From NCBI RefSeq assembly GCF_000478925.1, contig NZ_AP013072.1, positions 1,652,501 through 1,716,500 of the forward strand: DNA of 64,000 nt, in the 5' to 3' direction. Source of the stretch: Streptococcus anginosus subsp. whileyi MAS624. GTDB lineage: Bacteria; Bacillota; Bacilli; Lactobacillales; Streptococcaceae. Made by a program: the position numbers and the translations under genes. Position 1 is the stretch's first letter. Each line of letters begins with the position of its first letter. The notes under the pieces are model-generated. The model was not told the DNA's origin. It saw only the letters and a list, made by a program, of their open reading frames with translations, and did not search any database. Shown here in pieces: positions 1 through 8,793 of this stretch.

Positions 1-52
1 CTTTACTTTTTCTATTTTTTACGCAACATTTTAGAGAAAGGAAGTAAGATGT

Positions 53-256
53 ATGGCACAAGGTACAGTAAAATGGTTCAATGCTGAAAAAGGCTTCGGC
101 TTTATTTCACAAGAAAACGGATCAGACGTATTTGCTCACTTTTCAGCGATTCAATCCGACGGATTCAAATTACTGAATGAAGGCGAAAAAGTAACTTTTG
201 ACATTGAAGAAGGTCAACGTGGTCTTCAAGCAGTCAATATTACAAAATTAGCATAA
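53..256 (+). CDS. cspA: Cold-shock protein, CspA family
   Basis: A 67-residue single cold-shock domain, the usual length for the family. It begins [18 protein letters not shown] and carries the RNA-binding motifs KGFGFI (RNP1) and VFAHF (RNP2). Members bind single-stranded nucleic acid and melt RNA structure in the cytoplasm. GAAAGGAAG lies just upstream of the ATG at 53; an out-of-frame ATG at 49 is ignored. The gene stands alone and converges on the minus-strand gene that ends at 607. A GC-rich hairpin follows its stop. Confidence 0.95.
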   Translation: MAQGTVKWFNAEKGFGFISQENGSDVFAHFSAIQSDGFKLLNEGEKVTFDIEEGQRGLQAVNITKLA

Positions 257-264
257 GACAAGAA

Positions 265-293
265 AAGGCTGGGCAAAAAGTGTCCCAGCTTCT
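265..293 (+). terminator. Hairpin downstream of cspA
   Basis: GGCTGGG and CCCAGCT form a stem around a short A-rich loop directly after the cspA stop, followed by a weak T-rich stretch. It is also the opening module of the composite intergenic repeat that continues to 550. Confidence 0.5.
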
Positions 294-299
294 ATCATA

Positions 300-550
300 T
301 TTATTAATAAACGAATAACGTAGCTTCAACATTCAGTGAATTGTTGAAGGCGGGAAATCAGCCTTGCACAGCAAACTACCGTGATTGGACTCTTCATTCG
401 CTTTTCAAGCTCGGAAGAGCACCTTTGACGAAAACTTCGTTTTCTTCATCTGCAACCTTAAACAGCTTGATAACTGTTTAAGCACCCTTGCAGGGGTGGG
501 ACTACGAACTAAAAATTTTTTATTTTTAGTTCTGTCCCACTCCCTTTTTT
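300..550 (+). repeat. Composite intergenic repeat ending in a strong terminator hairpin
   Basis: This 350-base gap between convergent genes holds no convincing gene. It contains TTCAACA/TGTTGAA arms near 324-347, a module with CTGTTTAAGCACCCTTGCA near 473-492, and at 496-540 a long hairpin (GTGGGAC, GAACTAAAAA / TTTTTAGTTC, GTCCCAC) followed by TCCCTTTTTT. The last part should terminate cspA-side transcription and perhaps that of the opposite gene. Related copies occur at 3224, 16301, 19994, 22105 and 61576. Confidence 0.6.
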
Positions 551-606
551 TCTCAAATAACGATAACTGCAACAGAAGTCAATCTCATACTTTCCCTATT
601 TGATTG

Positions 607-1272
607 TCAAACTTTATTCCACTTTCTATCTGCGTCCATTTTATCTGCTTTCGCTTTCAGCAAACGGATGAGCTCTCTATTGCTTCCCTTATTTATAATA
701 GCATTCATGACTATCTTTCTTTGTAATAACTTGTCGAGACTATCTTTTGGAATTTGGTCTAATAATTCTTCCCAATTGCGTTTCGTTAAACGGTTCAAAT
801 TCTTTAAGGCACTTGCTTCCGCTCTTTTTCTTGCGGCTTCATGTTTAGGATAGCCAATACCAAACTCACCATCAAATAATTTATCCAATGTATATTGCAG
901 GTTCAATTGACCTTGCCAACCAAAATTTAAGCCTAATGGCAGGGAAGCGACATTTCCTCCATTGATGCGTCCAAAGAGGAATGCGTCTTGAGGATTTTCT
1001 ATATAGCCACACAAAAGACCTGGCAAACTATTACAGGCCAGCGTCATCCCTTGACCTGAGGAGCATCCTGTTACAACAAAATCGACTGCTTCACTTTCTA
1101 TTAAGAGACTAATCAACATTGCTATTTCGACATAAGAATACTGCTCATCCTCGTCTTCAAAAATTCCAAAATTCAGCACTTCATCAGACGATTGGACTGC
1201 TTTTTTTACAGATTCAAATAGCAGAGCATTCATATTTTTCCGACTAGTTCCTTGGATAACTGCAACTCTCAT
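607..1272 (-). CDS. RpiB/LacA/LacB-family sugar-phosphate isomerase-like protein
   Basis: 221 residues. The N-terminal ~150 residues match the RpiB/LacAB fold: MRVAVIQGTSRKN start, the phosphate-loop region VTGCSSGQGM with the cysteine that aligns to the catalytic Cys of RpiB, and GLNFGWQG. The family normally has a His-Asn-Asp-Thr segment; here the matching place reads INGGN, so classic ribose-5-phosphate isomerase chemistry is doubtful. About 70 extra C-terminal residues are helical and basic. The start has AAAGGAG seven bases upstream and overlaps the stop of the GNAT gene by 4 bases, so the two are translationally coupled. Confidence 0.75.
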   Translation of the reverse strand: MRVAVIQGTSRKNMNALLFESVKKAVQSSDEVLNFGIFEDEDEQYSYVEIAMLISLLIESEAVDFVVTGCSSGQGMTLACNSLPGLLCGYIENPQDAFLFGRINGGNVASLPLGLNFGWQGQLNLQYTLDKLFDGEFGIGYPKHEAARKRAEASALKNLNRLTKRNWEELLDQIPKDSLDKLLQRKIVMNAIINKGSNRELIRLLKAKADKMDADRKWNKV

Positions 1273-1730
1273 TTCAACTCCTTTTCCATTTTGACAAAAA
1301 GGTAAATATCTCCGTTACTTTCCTGTGGCTGCCGTCCAATCACGTTGAAACCACAATTGAGATAAAGCCTTTGAGCTCTTTGATTAAAATCAGCAACTGA
1401 GAGAGTCAGGATTTTTGCTGAAAGATTTTCCTCGATAAAAAGCAAAATGATTTGTAAAAACTCTTTGCCTTGACCTTTGCCACAATACTCTGGCTTCATG
1501 CCTAAACCTAGCTCCTGCTTGTCCTTGTCAACTGGAAAAAGGCAAAAAAAGCCATATAATTCATCATTTTTGAGAACCTGATAATAGTGATCACCACGCG
1601 CTTCAGGAGATAAAATTTCTTCATAATCCTCAGGATCTGCTTGCATATCATAAAAGCTATAAATTCCTTCATAATGCCAATTATTAGCAATTTCTTCTGC
1701 ATTACTTTGCCTTAATGGTTCAATCTTCAT
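1269..1730 (-). CDS. GNAT-family N-acetyltransferase
   Basis: 153 residues with a GNAT fold: the acetyl-CoA loop is in LGLGMKPEYCGKGQGKEF (Gly-rich motif A), followed by the conserved LSVADFNQRAQRLYLNCGF motif B. GAAAGG precedes the ATG. It overlaps the RpiB-like gene by 4 bases (ATGA), so both are probably on one transcript. The substrate cannot be told from sequence. Members acetylate small molecules or protein N-termini. Confidence 0.85.
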   Translation of the reverse strand: MKIEPLRQSNAEEIANNWHYEGIYSFYDMQADPEDYEEILSPEARGDHYYQVLKNDELYGFFCLFPVDKDKQELGLGMKPEYCGKGQGKEFLQIILLFIEENLSAKILTLSVADFNQRAQRLYLNCGFNVIGRQPQESNGDIYLFVKMEKELK

Positions 1731-1742
1731 AGATGTCCTTTC

Positions 1743-2171
1743 TCAAAATTCCCAATAAAAACGTTTCTGATCAGCTTTTTCCTCACAACCCAATTTTCGA
1801 TAAAACTCATGAGCCTTCATTCGTGAAATACCAGAGTTTATTCGAATACCTGTGTAACCAGCTGCCACGCCCTCTTCACGAATGGCCTGCATCAAAGCTT
1901 TGCCATATCCCTGACCTTGAAAATCTTTGTCAACTGCTAGTGCCAACAGGTTGAGCAAAGATGAAAAGTAAAGGCAGTCATAACGACAAGCGTGGGCATA
2001 ACCGACAAGTTGACCTGCTGCATTTTCTGCCACCAAGATAAAATGATCTGACCTATCCAACAGCTCTGATAGTTTCTGACGAGTTTCTATCAAGCCAAAA
2101 TCATAGCCGAGAGCAGTTGCATTGATTTCCTGAATAGCTGCTGCGTCTGAAAGTTCTGCTGGTCGTATCAT
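1743..2171 (-). CDS. GNAT-family N-acetyltransferase
   Basis: 142 residues starting MIRPAELSDAAAIQEIN, a typical GNAT opening. Acetyl-CoA binding motif VDKDFQGQGYGKALMQAI is followed by INSGISRMKAHEFYRKLGC. I chose the ATG at 2171 because AGAGGTG lies at the right distance; a longer frame reaching 2258 would overlap the upstream peptidase gene and has no ribosome site. It lies 12 bases upstream of the next GNAT gene on the same strand. Substrate unknown. Confidence 0.85.
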   Translation of the reverse strand: MIRPAELSDAAAIQEINATALGYDFGLIETRQKLSELLDRSDHFILVAENAAGQLVGYAHACRYDCLYFSSLLNLLALAVDKDFQGQGYGKALMQAIREEGVAAGYTGIRINSGISRMKAHEFYRKLGCEEKADQKRFYWEF

Positions 2172-2230
2172 ATTCGCACCTCTTTTTCTTTCTATTATAA
2201 CAAAAAACAGCGGTAATCGCTGTTTAGAGA

Positions 2231-3178
2231 TTATTTCGATATTTGCTCTAGTAACCAAGTTCTAGCATCATTCAATGGTGTGGTTGCAGCAATATCTGGC
2301 TCGATTGGAGTATTTTCATAACGATTACCCTTTCGGTCAATAACCCGAGAGACCGTCAGCTGAATTGTTGCCCCGTCATAAAGAGAATAAACCATATTTC
2401 CTGTTGTATAGCCAGCTGTTGGCTTGCCAAAAGTTTTAACGTTTGGTAAGCTTTTGAAAGCTAATGTCGTCATTTCACCAGAGCTAGCTGTATTACCATT
2501 AACTAGAATTGCTATAGGAATTGTTTTGGAACTGCTATTTGAATTTTCTTCTGTCTGCTTGCTTGCCAATATTTGTGATAAAGTAGTACCTATTTTTTGA
2601 CCATTTGCATATTCAAATTGAAAGAGAGTATCATTAGGCAAAATAGCAGCTAATCCACCAATCATAGGATACATATTGCCGCCGCTATTATTCTCCAAAT
2701 CCACAATTACTCCCTTGTAAGTTTCCTTAGTTAGTGCTCGATTTAGGATCGTTTGATAAGCCTTAGCTTCTTTCTCGTTTCCCATAAAAGGAGGTAATTT
2801 CAAGTAAAGAATGCCATTCTCATTTTTTACAACAGGAAGCTGACTTTCTTCCTTTTGTGAAGTTTTAAATTCCTTCGGTGTATAAAAATAAGAATGTTTT
2901 CCTCCCGATAGTTTTGTCATTTTCTTTAGAACTGGATAGGTATCTGCATAAGTTTTGGCAGATTTGACTTCTTTTAATGCTTTTTCCTTTTCTTGTGACC
3001 AATTTTCATCAATATAAAGAGCAGAATTCATCTTATTTAGAGCAGATTTTGCGTATTGCTCAGGACTAGGTGGTAAAAGATAGATATCATCATTAGGACC
3101 GAAATATAACACTGCTCCCAATACCGCTAAAAGCAATACTCCTAGCACACCTAGACAACCAATACATCCTTTTTTCAT
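2231..3178 (-). CDS. S41 peptidase resembling nisin-resistance protein NSR
   Basis: 315 residues: one N-terminal membrane anchor (about residues 9-26), then a C-terminal-processing-protease (S41) domain without a PDZ domain. The opening ectodomain IYLLPPSPEQY, the KTYADTYPVLKK stretch, GGKHSY (His about 95) and the nucleophile motif NTASSGEMT (Ser about 233) follow the layout of NSR of Streptococcus agalactiae and lactococci, which clips the tail of nisin. GGAGG precedes the ATG at 3178; an upstream in-frame ATG at 3190 lacks a site. A TATAAT -10 lies at 3210-3215. It sits next to a BceAB/BceRS module, as nsr does in known nisin-resistance loci. Function inferred by resemblance; another peptide substrate is possible. 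Confidence 0.8.
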   Translation of the reverse strand: MKKGCIGCLGVLGVLLLAVLGAVLYFGPNDDIYLLPPSPEQYAKSALNKMNSALYIDENWSQEKEKALKEVKSAKTYADTYPVLKKMTKLSGGKHSYFYTPKEFKTSQKEESQLPVVKNENGILYLKLPPFMGNEKEAKAYQTILNRALTKETYKGVIVDLENNSGGNMYPMIGGLAAILPNDTLFQFEYANGQKIGTTLSQILASKQTEENSNSSSKTIPIAILVNGNTASSGEMTTLAFKSLPNVKTFGKPTAGYTTGNMVYSLYDGATIQLTVSRVIDRKGNRYENTPIEPDIAATTPLNDARTWLLEQISK

Positions 3179-3223
3179 TTTTTCCTCCATCACTTACTTT
3201 ATTATCACTATTATATGGAAAAA

Positions 3224-3395
3224 TGAGAGTGGGACAGAAATCAATAATCCGAAGAATTTGATTTCGTCGTCCCACCTCCGCACAATTGGTTAGGATAGCC
3301 GATATTACCGGTATAACAAGAGATAAGGATATCCAACCAACCACTGCGTCTTACAACCCAAACTATAAAATGCATGAAGCTGGGACTTTCCCCTA
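3224..3395 (-). repeat. Dispersed intergenic repeat, reverse-oriented copy
   Basis: GTGGGAC at 3229-3235 pairs with GTCCCAC at 3269-3275, and inside them GAAATCAA pairs with TTGATTTC. The flank up to 3395 (CGCAGTGGTTG..., AAGTCCCAGCTT on the minus strand) matches the element at 61576-61751. It occupies most of the gap between the permease and the NSR-like gene. No gene is seen here. Confidence 0.65.
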
Positions 3396-3423
3396 ACCTC
3401 ATCTTACAATTTACAATTATTTC

Positions 3424-3437
3424 TTACATTTTTGTAA
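3424..3437. promoter_or_regulatory. Candidate BceR-type operator
   Basis: TTACA-TTTT-TGTAA, extended to CTTACA/TGTAAG, fits the TNACA-N4-TGTAA box described for BceR-like regulators. It lies just past the permease stop, about 225 bases upstream of the predicted NSR-gene start site, with the dispersed repeat between. It could instead act only as a weak hairpin terminator for the permease. Confidence 0.4.
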
Positions 3438-3447
3438 GGTAAACTCA

Positions 3448-4836
3448 TCAATTAATTTCCGAATGTTGGTAGCCATAGATAAAATAGATAATTGTTCCGA
3501 CTAGTAAGGCAAGCCCGAATGCCAGCCATGTGTCAAAGCCATATTGGGTCATGAAAGACAGACAGATAATAATGGATAAGATTGGCGTCATAGGCACCAG
3601 AGGAGTTTTAAATTCCCCTGCTTGAGGAAGTCCTTTATCCTTGCGCAACTTCAAAATAGCTACTGCTAACAAAATCAGATAAGCCAAGGTGCAGATATTT
3701 AGAAAGGATGCGATACTTGCTAGCGGAAAAATACCAGCACAAATAGCCGCTACAATTCCTACCAAAACCGTAGCATTTTTCGGTACCCGACTAGTGGCAG
3801 TTAATTTTCTAAAAGATTTTGGTAACAAACCGTCACGTGCAATGCTGTAAATCATGCGCGACAGAGCATAAGTCATGGAAATGCAAACGGTAATCAAAGT
3901 CAAAATCGCCACCACTGACACATAATTAGCCACCCAGCTAAGTCCAGCACTGCGAAGCGCAAACGCGACAGCATCTGCCACATCTAGCTTGCTGTAGTGA
4001 ACAATCCCTGTCAGAACCAGTGTCACCAATATATAAAGTACCGTTACAATGGACAAAGATAGCACAATCCCTCGTGGAACATTCTTTTGTGGCTCCTTAA
4101 TCTCGTCCACCGCCATAGAAATAGACTCGAAACCTAGAAAAGCAAAGAACATCAGAGAAGCACCAGCCATAATTCCAACATTGCCACCATATAATTTTCC
4201 AAAGCCAAATGGGGCAAAATGAGACCAATTTTCAGGTTTAATAAAGAAAATACCTACAAAGATAAAAAGGGCAAGCGCCGAAAACTTCAAGACAACCAAA
4301 GCAGAATTAAATCGCAGAGCTGCTTTAGAATTTAATAAAACCACACCTGTTACAAATACCAAAACAAGAATCGGCAGTAAGTCTACATAGGTTCCCGCTT
4401 GCGGATTAAAGGTTCCATTGAGCGCTCTTGGCATACTCAAACCAAATCCATTCAGCAAGCCTTTCAAATAGGAAGCCCAACCAGAGGCAACACTAGATAC
4501 CGCCGTCATAAATTCCATAATGGTCAGCCAACCTGCTATCCAAGCTGGAAATTCTCCAAAAACAGCATAGAGATAGCTATAAGCACCTCCATTTGCAGGA
4601 ATTCTTGACGCAAATTCTGCATAAAAGAAAGCAGAAATACTCACGCAAAGAGCAGAAATAATAATCGAAACCACCAAAGCTGGACCAGCTAGAGTTGCAG
4701 CCGCCGTTCCGGTAATCGTGAAAATACCCGTTCCCACCATAGCGCCAATCCCTAACAAAATCAAATCAAGCAATCGTAAATGACGACGCATGCCAGTCCG
4801 ATCTCGACTGACATCTTTTTTACGAAAAATATTCAT
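3448..4836 (-). CDS. APC-superfamily amino-acid permease
   Basis: 462 residues, 12 or more hydrophobic segments. The first helix signature LLDLILLGIGAMVGTGIF is the APC/CAT-type substrate loop, and FLGFESISMAVDEIKEPQKN is the conserved loop after helix 6 of the cationic/neutral amino-acid permease branch. It imports or exchanges amino acids across the membrane; specificity is not visible. TTGGAG lies before the ATG at 4836; an in-frame TTG four codons earlier is unlikely. Same strand as the BceAB genes but separated from them by a terminator. Confidence 0.9.
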   Translation of the reverse strand: MNIFRKKDVSRDRTGMRRHLRLLDLILLGIGAMVGTGIFTITGTAAATLAGPALVVSIIISALCVSISAFFYAEFASRIPANGGAYSYLYAVFGEFPAWIAGWLTIMEFMTAVSSVASGWASYLKGLLNGFGLSMPRALNGTFNPQAGTYVDLLPILVLVFVTGVVLLNSKAALRFNSALVVLKFSALALFIFVGIFFIKPENWSHFAPFGFGKLYGGNVGIMAGASLMFFAFLGFESISMAVDEIKEPQKNVPRGIVLSLSIVTVLYILVTLVLTGIVHYSKLDVADAVAFALRSAGLSWVANYVSVVAILTLITVCISMTYALSRMIYSIARDGLLPKSFRKLTATSRVPKNATVLVGIVAAICAGIFPLASIASFLNICTLAYLILLAVAILKLRKDKGLPQAGEFKTPLVPMTPILSIIICLSFMTQYGFDTWLAFGLALLVGTIIYFIYGYQHSEIN

Positions 4837-4926
4837 CCTAAACTCCAATTTATTAGATTGAATTATTCTACCATAAAAGCAATCAAAAAGGAATCAAACG
4901 TCCCTCTTTTTTGTTAAATAAATTGA

Positions 4927-4956
4927 AAAAGGAGCAAGAATAGCCCTACTCCTTTT
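4927..4956 (-). terminator. Terminator after the BceB-like permease gene
   Basis: AAAAGGAG (4927-4934) and CTCCTTTT (4949-4956) make a stem; read on the minus strand it is followed by TTTTCAATTT. It ends the transporter operon 26 bases past the permease stop. Confidence 0.75.
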
Positions 4957-4982
4957 CACTATTATCCGTACCTATCGCTAAC

Positions 4983-6971
4983 TCACATCGACACAATTCT
5001 ACGATAACTGCGTGATGTGATGAGAAAGACAAGTACATAGATGATAAAGAAAACAGCACAAACGCCAAGCGTAACTTCCAACATCAATGCAGCATTTAAG
5101 ACCCCCAGAACTTTTAACATGAGACTCAGCATATGATAAGCAAATGCCAGATGCACAAAAGCGAAAGCAAGCGGTAAGAAGAACACAGTCAAAATTTGTT
5201 TGCGAATGGTGCGCTTGGTTTGCTTTTCATCTAATCCTACCTTTTGTAAAATTACAAAGCGGTCTCGGTCTTCATACCCTTCTGAAATCTGTTTGTAGTA
5301 GATTACCAAAACCGTTCCCAGCATAAAGACAATTGAAAGGAAAATACCAATAAAGAAAACGCCACCTAACATACTCATAATTTCCTGCACACCTTGGATT
5401 CTTGTATAACCATACACACCGGCATTATCGGGGAGCGTCGTATTGAACTGTTTCAGCTTCTTCTGGTAAGCTGTATCCAAATCGCCCTTTTTCTTATTAG
5501 AAGCCCTGATATTCAAGCCGCCATATAACTCTGTATTAATCGTGTAATGTTGCTTTTGGGAATCCACCAATTTTTGTGGGTCATTAACCACCATAAAAAG
5601 TGACTGAGGGATAATGATATTATACTGATCTGTAATGTTTCCAAGAACAAAGTCCTCTTTTAAAAGTTCTTTAACTATCAATTCTTGCCCGTTCAGCTTA
5701 AGAGGCTGAGTTTGCCTGATAGAGATTCCTTTTGCAAAGATTACTGTCTCATTATCTTTTAAATTCAATGTTTTGCCCGTCATTTTCCGATAATCATCAG
5801 CTGAAAACAGCAGAATATAGGCCTGTGGAGAAACTCGTGTTTCACCTTTTGGATAAATATCAAGCTGAATGCCCTTTTGATTTTTAATTCCCATCGAATA
5901 ATATTGATAAGCATTTTTCTTAGTGACTGTTAAATGATTCTCTTTTGCAAATTCTGTCAATGCCTGATCCAATTGAACAGCTGACACTGCCTTCCCCTTT
6001 ATCGTATAATCTTGGGGGTACATCACTGTTTTCAGATAATCAGCACCAGCGTAGATGTTAATACCACCAGCTAAGGTGACTAAGACCATGGTTGACAAAA
6101 TCGAAATCGTTGCTAAGCCAACCGCATTTTTCTTCATCCGAAAAATCAAATTGGACACAGAAATCATATTGTTTGGTTGATAGTAATATCGTTTATTTTT
6201 CTGGAGCAACTGCAAAAATACCGTAACTCCTGCATTGAACAGCAGATAAGTCCCTAAAATAACAAAGAGAACAGCTATAAAAAATATACCAATTGCTGTC
6301 AATGGATTTTTGACACTCAGAGCTAGGTAATAAGCATAGCCTAAAGAAATCGATCCAATAATCGTTTGAATCAGAAGAAATCGTCCTTTTCTTTCACCGC
6401 TATTCTTTTCCTTGGCCAATTGCAAAGCATTAAAACGTAGAATCCTCAAACCGTTGACAAGCACCAAGCCCGCAAAAATAACGCCATAGATGACAACAAC
6501 TGAAATAAGAACTAACCATTGAAACGTGGATACTAGAACAACTTTTAACCCCATCAATTTCAGTAAAAAGGCATAAATCAATTTATCAAATACAATACCA
6601 AATCCAAGACCAATCGTGACAGTCGTCGCTCCTAAAATCAATAACTCAATAAACACCATGGTAAAGAGATGACGTTTATTAAGTCCTAGCATTCCATACA
6701 GCCCCAGTTCTTTCGAGCGATTTTTCATGACGAAGCTATTAGCATAAAAAACGATAATCGCTGCAGCAATCGTCACAATAATCACTCCAAGAGCCAAGAC
6801 AAATGAAATAGAACTTGCCCCCTGCATTTTTTGTAAATGAGGATTAAACGTTAAAGAATTAAAAATATATGAAATAGCGACGACTAAACAAGTTGCCAAC
6901 GTAAATGGATAGTATAATCTACGATTTTTCACTAGGTTAGAAACCGCTAATTTTCCCGCTAATCTAAGCAC
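4983..6971 (-). CDS. BceB-type ABC transporter permease (peptide-antibiotic detoxification)
   Basis: 662 residues with the BceB/NsrP layout: ten membrane segments, FtsX-like blocks near residues 60-110 (KNRSKELGLYGMLGLNKR) and near the C-terminus, and a large extracellular domain of about 220 residues between helices 7 and 8 that in the family senses or removes lantibiotics and bacitracin-type peptides. Translation starts at a GTG overlapping the ATPase gene end by 8 bases, with GAGGTGA upstream, so the two subunits are coupled. The paired sensor kinase lies upstream at 8816-9796. Confidence 0.9.
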   Translation of the reverse strand: MLRLAGKLAVSNLVKNRRLYYPFTLATCLVVAISYIFNSLTFNPHLQKMQGASSISFVLALGVIIVTIAAAIIVFYANSFVMKNRSKELGLYGMLGLNKRHLFTMVFIELLILGATTVTIGLGFGIVFDKLIYAFLLKLMGLKVVLVSTFQWLVLISVVVIYGVIFAGLVLVNGLRILRFNALQLAKEKNSGERKGRFLLIQTIIGSISLGYAYYLALSVKNPLTAIGIFFIAVLFVILGTYLLFNAGVTVFLQLLQKNKRYYYQPNNMISVSNLIFRMKKNAVGLATISILSTMVLVTLAGGINIYAGADYLKTVMYPQDYTIKGKAVSAVQLDQALTEFAKENHLTVTKKNAYQYYSMGIKNQKGIQLDIYPKGETRVSPQAYILLFSADDYRKMTGKTLNLKDNETVIFAKGISIRQTQPLKLNGQELIVKELLKEDFVLGNITDQYNIIIPQSLFMVVNDPQKLVDSQKQHYTINTELYGGLNIRASNKKKGDLDTAYQKKLKQFNTTLPDNAGVYGYTRIQGVQEIMSMLGGVFFIGIFLSIVFMLGTVLVIYYKQISEGYEDRDRFVILQKVGLDEKQTKRTIRKQILTVFFLPLAFAFVHLAFAYHMLSLMLKVLGVLNAALMLEVTLGVCAVFFIIYVLVFLITSRSYRRIVSM

Positions 6972-7731
6972 CTTGATTCACCTCGCTTGCCATAACCGTT
7001 AAGGTATCAGAAATCTCTTGGAACATCTGGCGCTCGGTCTTATCTCCTCGGAAGATTTGATTGTACAAAATTCCGTCCTTTATGAACAGTACGCGCTTAG
7101 CACGGCTTGCCGCAGAAGTCGAGTGCGTTACCATAAGAATCGTCTGTCCGCGGTCATTGATGTCATCAAACACATCTAAAAGCGCCGCAGAAGACTTAGA
7201 ATCGAGCGCCCCTGTTGGTTCATCCGCCAGCAGAATTTCCGGATTGGTGATAATAGCACGCGCCACCGCCACCCGTTGTTTTTGACCACCGGAAATTTCA
7301 TAGGGGAATTTTTCCTGCAATTGGTTAATCCCCAGTTCATTACAAGTAGTAACCAACTTTTGCATCATTTCTGTAATCGGACGGCGTGACAAAACGAGCG
7401 GCAAAAGAATATTGTCCTTGACCGAGAGCGTGTCTAACAGGTTGAAATCTTGAAAAACGAAACCTAATTTTTCCCGACGGAAGCTCGAAGCTTGACTGTT
7501 TTTAATCGTCGCTGTATCCGTGCCATTGAGAAAGACGCGTCCTTCGGTTGGCTTGTCTAGCATGGCAAGAATGTTGAGCAGAGTGGATTTCCCAGAACCC
7601 GACTCGCCCATGATAGCGACATAATCACCTTCATCTACTGTAAAATGAATGTCTTTCAATGCTTCTACTTGGTTGCCTTGAAAGCGAGTTTTGTAAATTT
7701 TCTTCACATGTTGTACGTCTAATAGTGTCAT
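6964..7731 (-). CDS. BceA-type ABC transporter ATP-binding protein
   Basis: 255 residues beginning MTLLDVQHVKKIYKTRF. Walker A GESGSGKST, Q-loop FVFQDFNLLDTLSV, signature SGGQKQRVAVARA, Walker B ILLADEPTGALD and the switch histidine VTHS are all present. It powers the partner permease encoded immediately downstream (8-base overlap). GGAG is spaced best for the second of two tandem ATGs, at 7731; 7734 is the alternative. Close relatives (BceA, NsrF) work with a BceS-like kinase, which is also in this cluster. Confidence 0.92.
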   Translation of the reverse strand: MTLLDVQHVKKIYKTRFQGNQVEALKDIHFTVDEGDYVAIMGESGSGKSTLLNILAMLDKPTEGRVFLNGTDTATIKNSQASSFRREKLGFVFQDFNLLDTLSVKDNILLPLVLSRRPITEMMQKLVTTCNELGINQLQEKFPYEISGGQKQRVAVARAIITNPEILLADEPTGALDSKSSAALLDVFDDINDRGQTILMVTHSTSAASRAKRVLFIKDGILYNQIFRGDKTERQMFQEISDTLTVMASEVNQGA

Positions 7732-7745
7732 CATTTTCTCCTTTT

Positions 7746-7934
7746 TTAAAATCTAAAATATAACTGTTGCGCTGATTGACTCACTTCATAGCCAAATTGC
7801 GCTTTTTCAATATCTTTTACGTTTGGCTGAAGCAATTGCCTGTCTTGTTTCAATAAAATTTTACCATATTCAGCTTGTTCTCCTTTTTTGATACTACTTT
7901 GCAGCGAATTGCTCGCCGCAAGACTATAATTTAC
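7746..7934 (-). other. Gap with a possible gene remnant
   Basis: Between the TraX-like gene and the ATPase gene, 62 codons stay open on the minus strand in the same frame as the TraX-like TGA, ending at 7746 with ...QSAQQLYFRF. The composition (AEYGKILLKQDRQLLQ) is protein-like, but there is no start codon with a ribosome site and I recognise no family. It may be the tail of a lost gene or chance. The ATPase ribosome site lies at its end. Confidence 0.25.
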
Positions 7935-8693
7935 TCATTTTTGAACGAGGTAAGCAATGCAAGTAATCAACCATAAGTGAGCTGGATAAAAGATATAAAA
8001 GAAATACTTGCTCCACTTGGTCACAGGACCGCGCTCGCCATTATAGAGTGAAATAAAAGGCAGTACTGTGATAAAAAGCCAATCGGAATTATAAAACATC
8101 ATTAACAGTGTGTCGCTCCATGTCGGGTAAATCTGAATACTCATACAAAATAGTACAACTGCTAAAATACCATATAGAAGATTGCGGAGGTTTTTCTTTC
8201 CCCTGCAAGTATAGGTAATCAACATAAATGGAATAATGACCATGCCACCCTCTGTCACAAAACCAGCCAGCAAGCAAACAACAATGCCTAAGATAAAGCG
8301 AATGGGCTGGCGTTTAATATCAACTGGCTTGCTCGTTTGGTTTATGCCAAAAAAGATATTGAGGACAAGTACACCGCAAGCCAAAGTTAAGAAAATATTA
8401 TTATATATCTGAACTCCTTTAGACTGAAACAGCAAATTGAGAATCGTATTTCCAGCAAACATGATAGCTGACCAAAAAAAGAGACGCATGTTGTAAAGCA
8501 GACGACTTCGAGTATATAAGAAGCCTTCTACCGCTGCAAATGCAAACCAAACTGCTACACAGCGTGTTAAAGCATGAAAAATGCTCGCCCATTCACCTGA
8601 CAGTAAGCCTGGTATTTTTTCAAGATGATCAAAGACCATTAAAACAGCCATTAAGAGCTTGAGCTGAAAAGCGTTCAATCCTTTTGTTTTCAT
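7935..8693 (-). CDS. TraX-family integral membrane protein
   Basis: 252 residues, about eight hydrophobic segments. The opening KGLNAFQLKLLMAVLMVFDHLEKIPG is typical of TraX proteins (named for the F-pilin acetylase), which belong with membrane acyltransferases of the OafA type. GAGGAGG precedes the ATG. It lies between the BceRS genes and the BceAB genes on the same strand. In this setting a role in modifying an envelope component is plausible but unproven; the substrate is unknown. Confidence 0.75.
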   Translation of the reverse strand: MKTKGLNAFQLKLLMAVLMVFDHLEKIPGLLSGEWASIFHALTRCVAVWFAFAAVEGFLYTRSRLLYNMRLFFWSAIMFAGNTILNLLFQSKGVQIYNNIFLTLACGVLVLNIFFGINQTSKPVDIKRQPIRFILGIVVCLLAGFVTEGGMVIIPFMLITYTCRGKKNLRNLLYGILAVVLFCMSIQIYPTWSDTLLMMFYNSDWLFITVLPFISLYNGERGPVTKWSKYFFYIFYPAHLWLITCIAYLVQK

Positions 8694-8745
8694 AACTGCC
8701 TCCTCTATTAAACATCATTCATTTTCTAACCTTATGATACAAAAA

Positions 8746-8778
8746 AAGAAAGGCTGCTACCATAACATAACCTTTCAT
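8746..8778 (-). terminator. Weak terminator after the sensor kinase gene
   Basis: GAAAGG/CCTTTC arms flank a 20-base loop and, on the minus strand, are followed by TTTTTTTG. It would partly separate the two-component genes from the TraX-BceAB genes downstream. Confidence 0.45.
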
Positions 8779-8793
8779 TTTTAGAGGCGAACC

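Noticed and set aside
385..603. 72-codon plus-strand frame past cspA
   Set aside because: It runs through the dispersed repeat and a terminator hairpin, and has no ribosome site.
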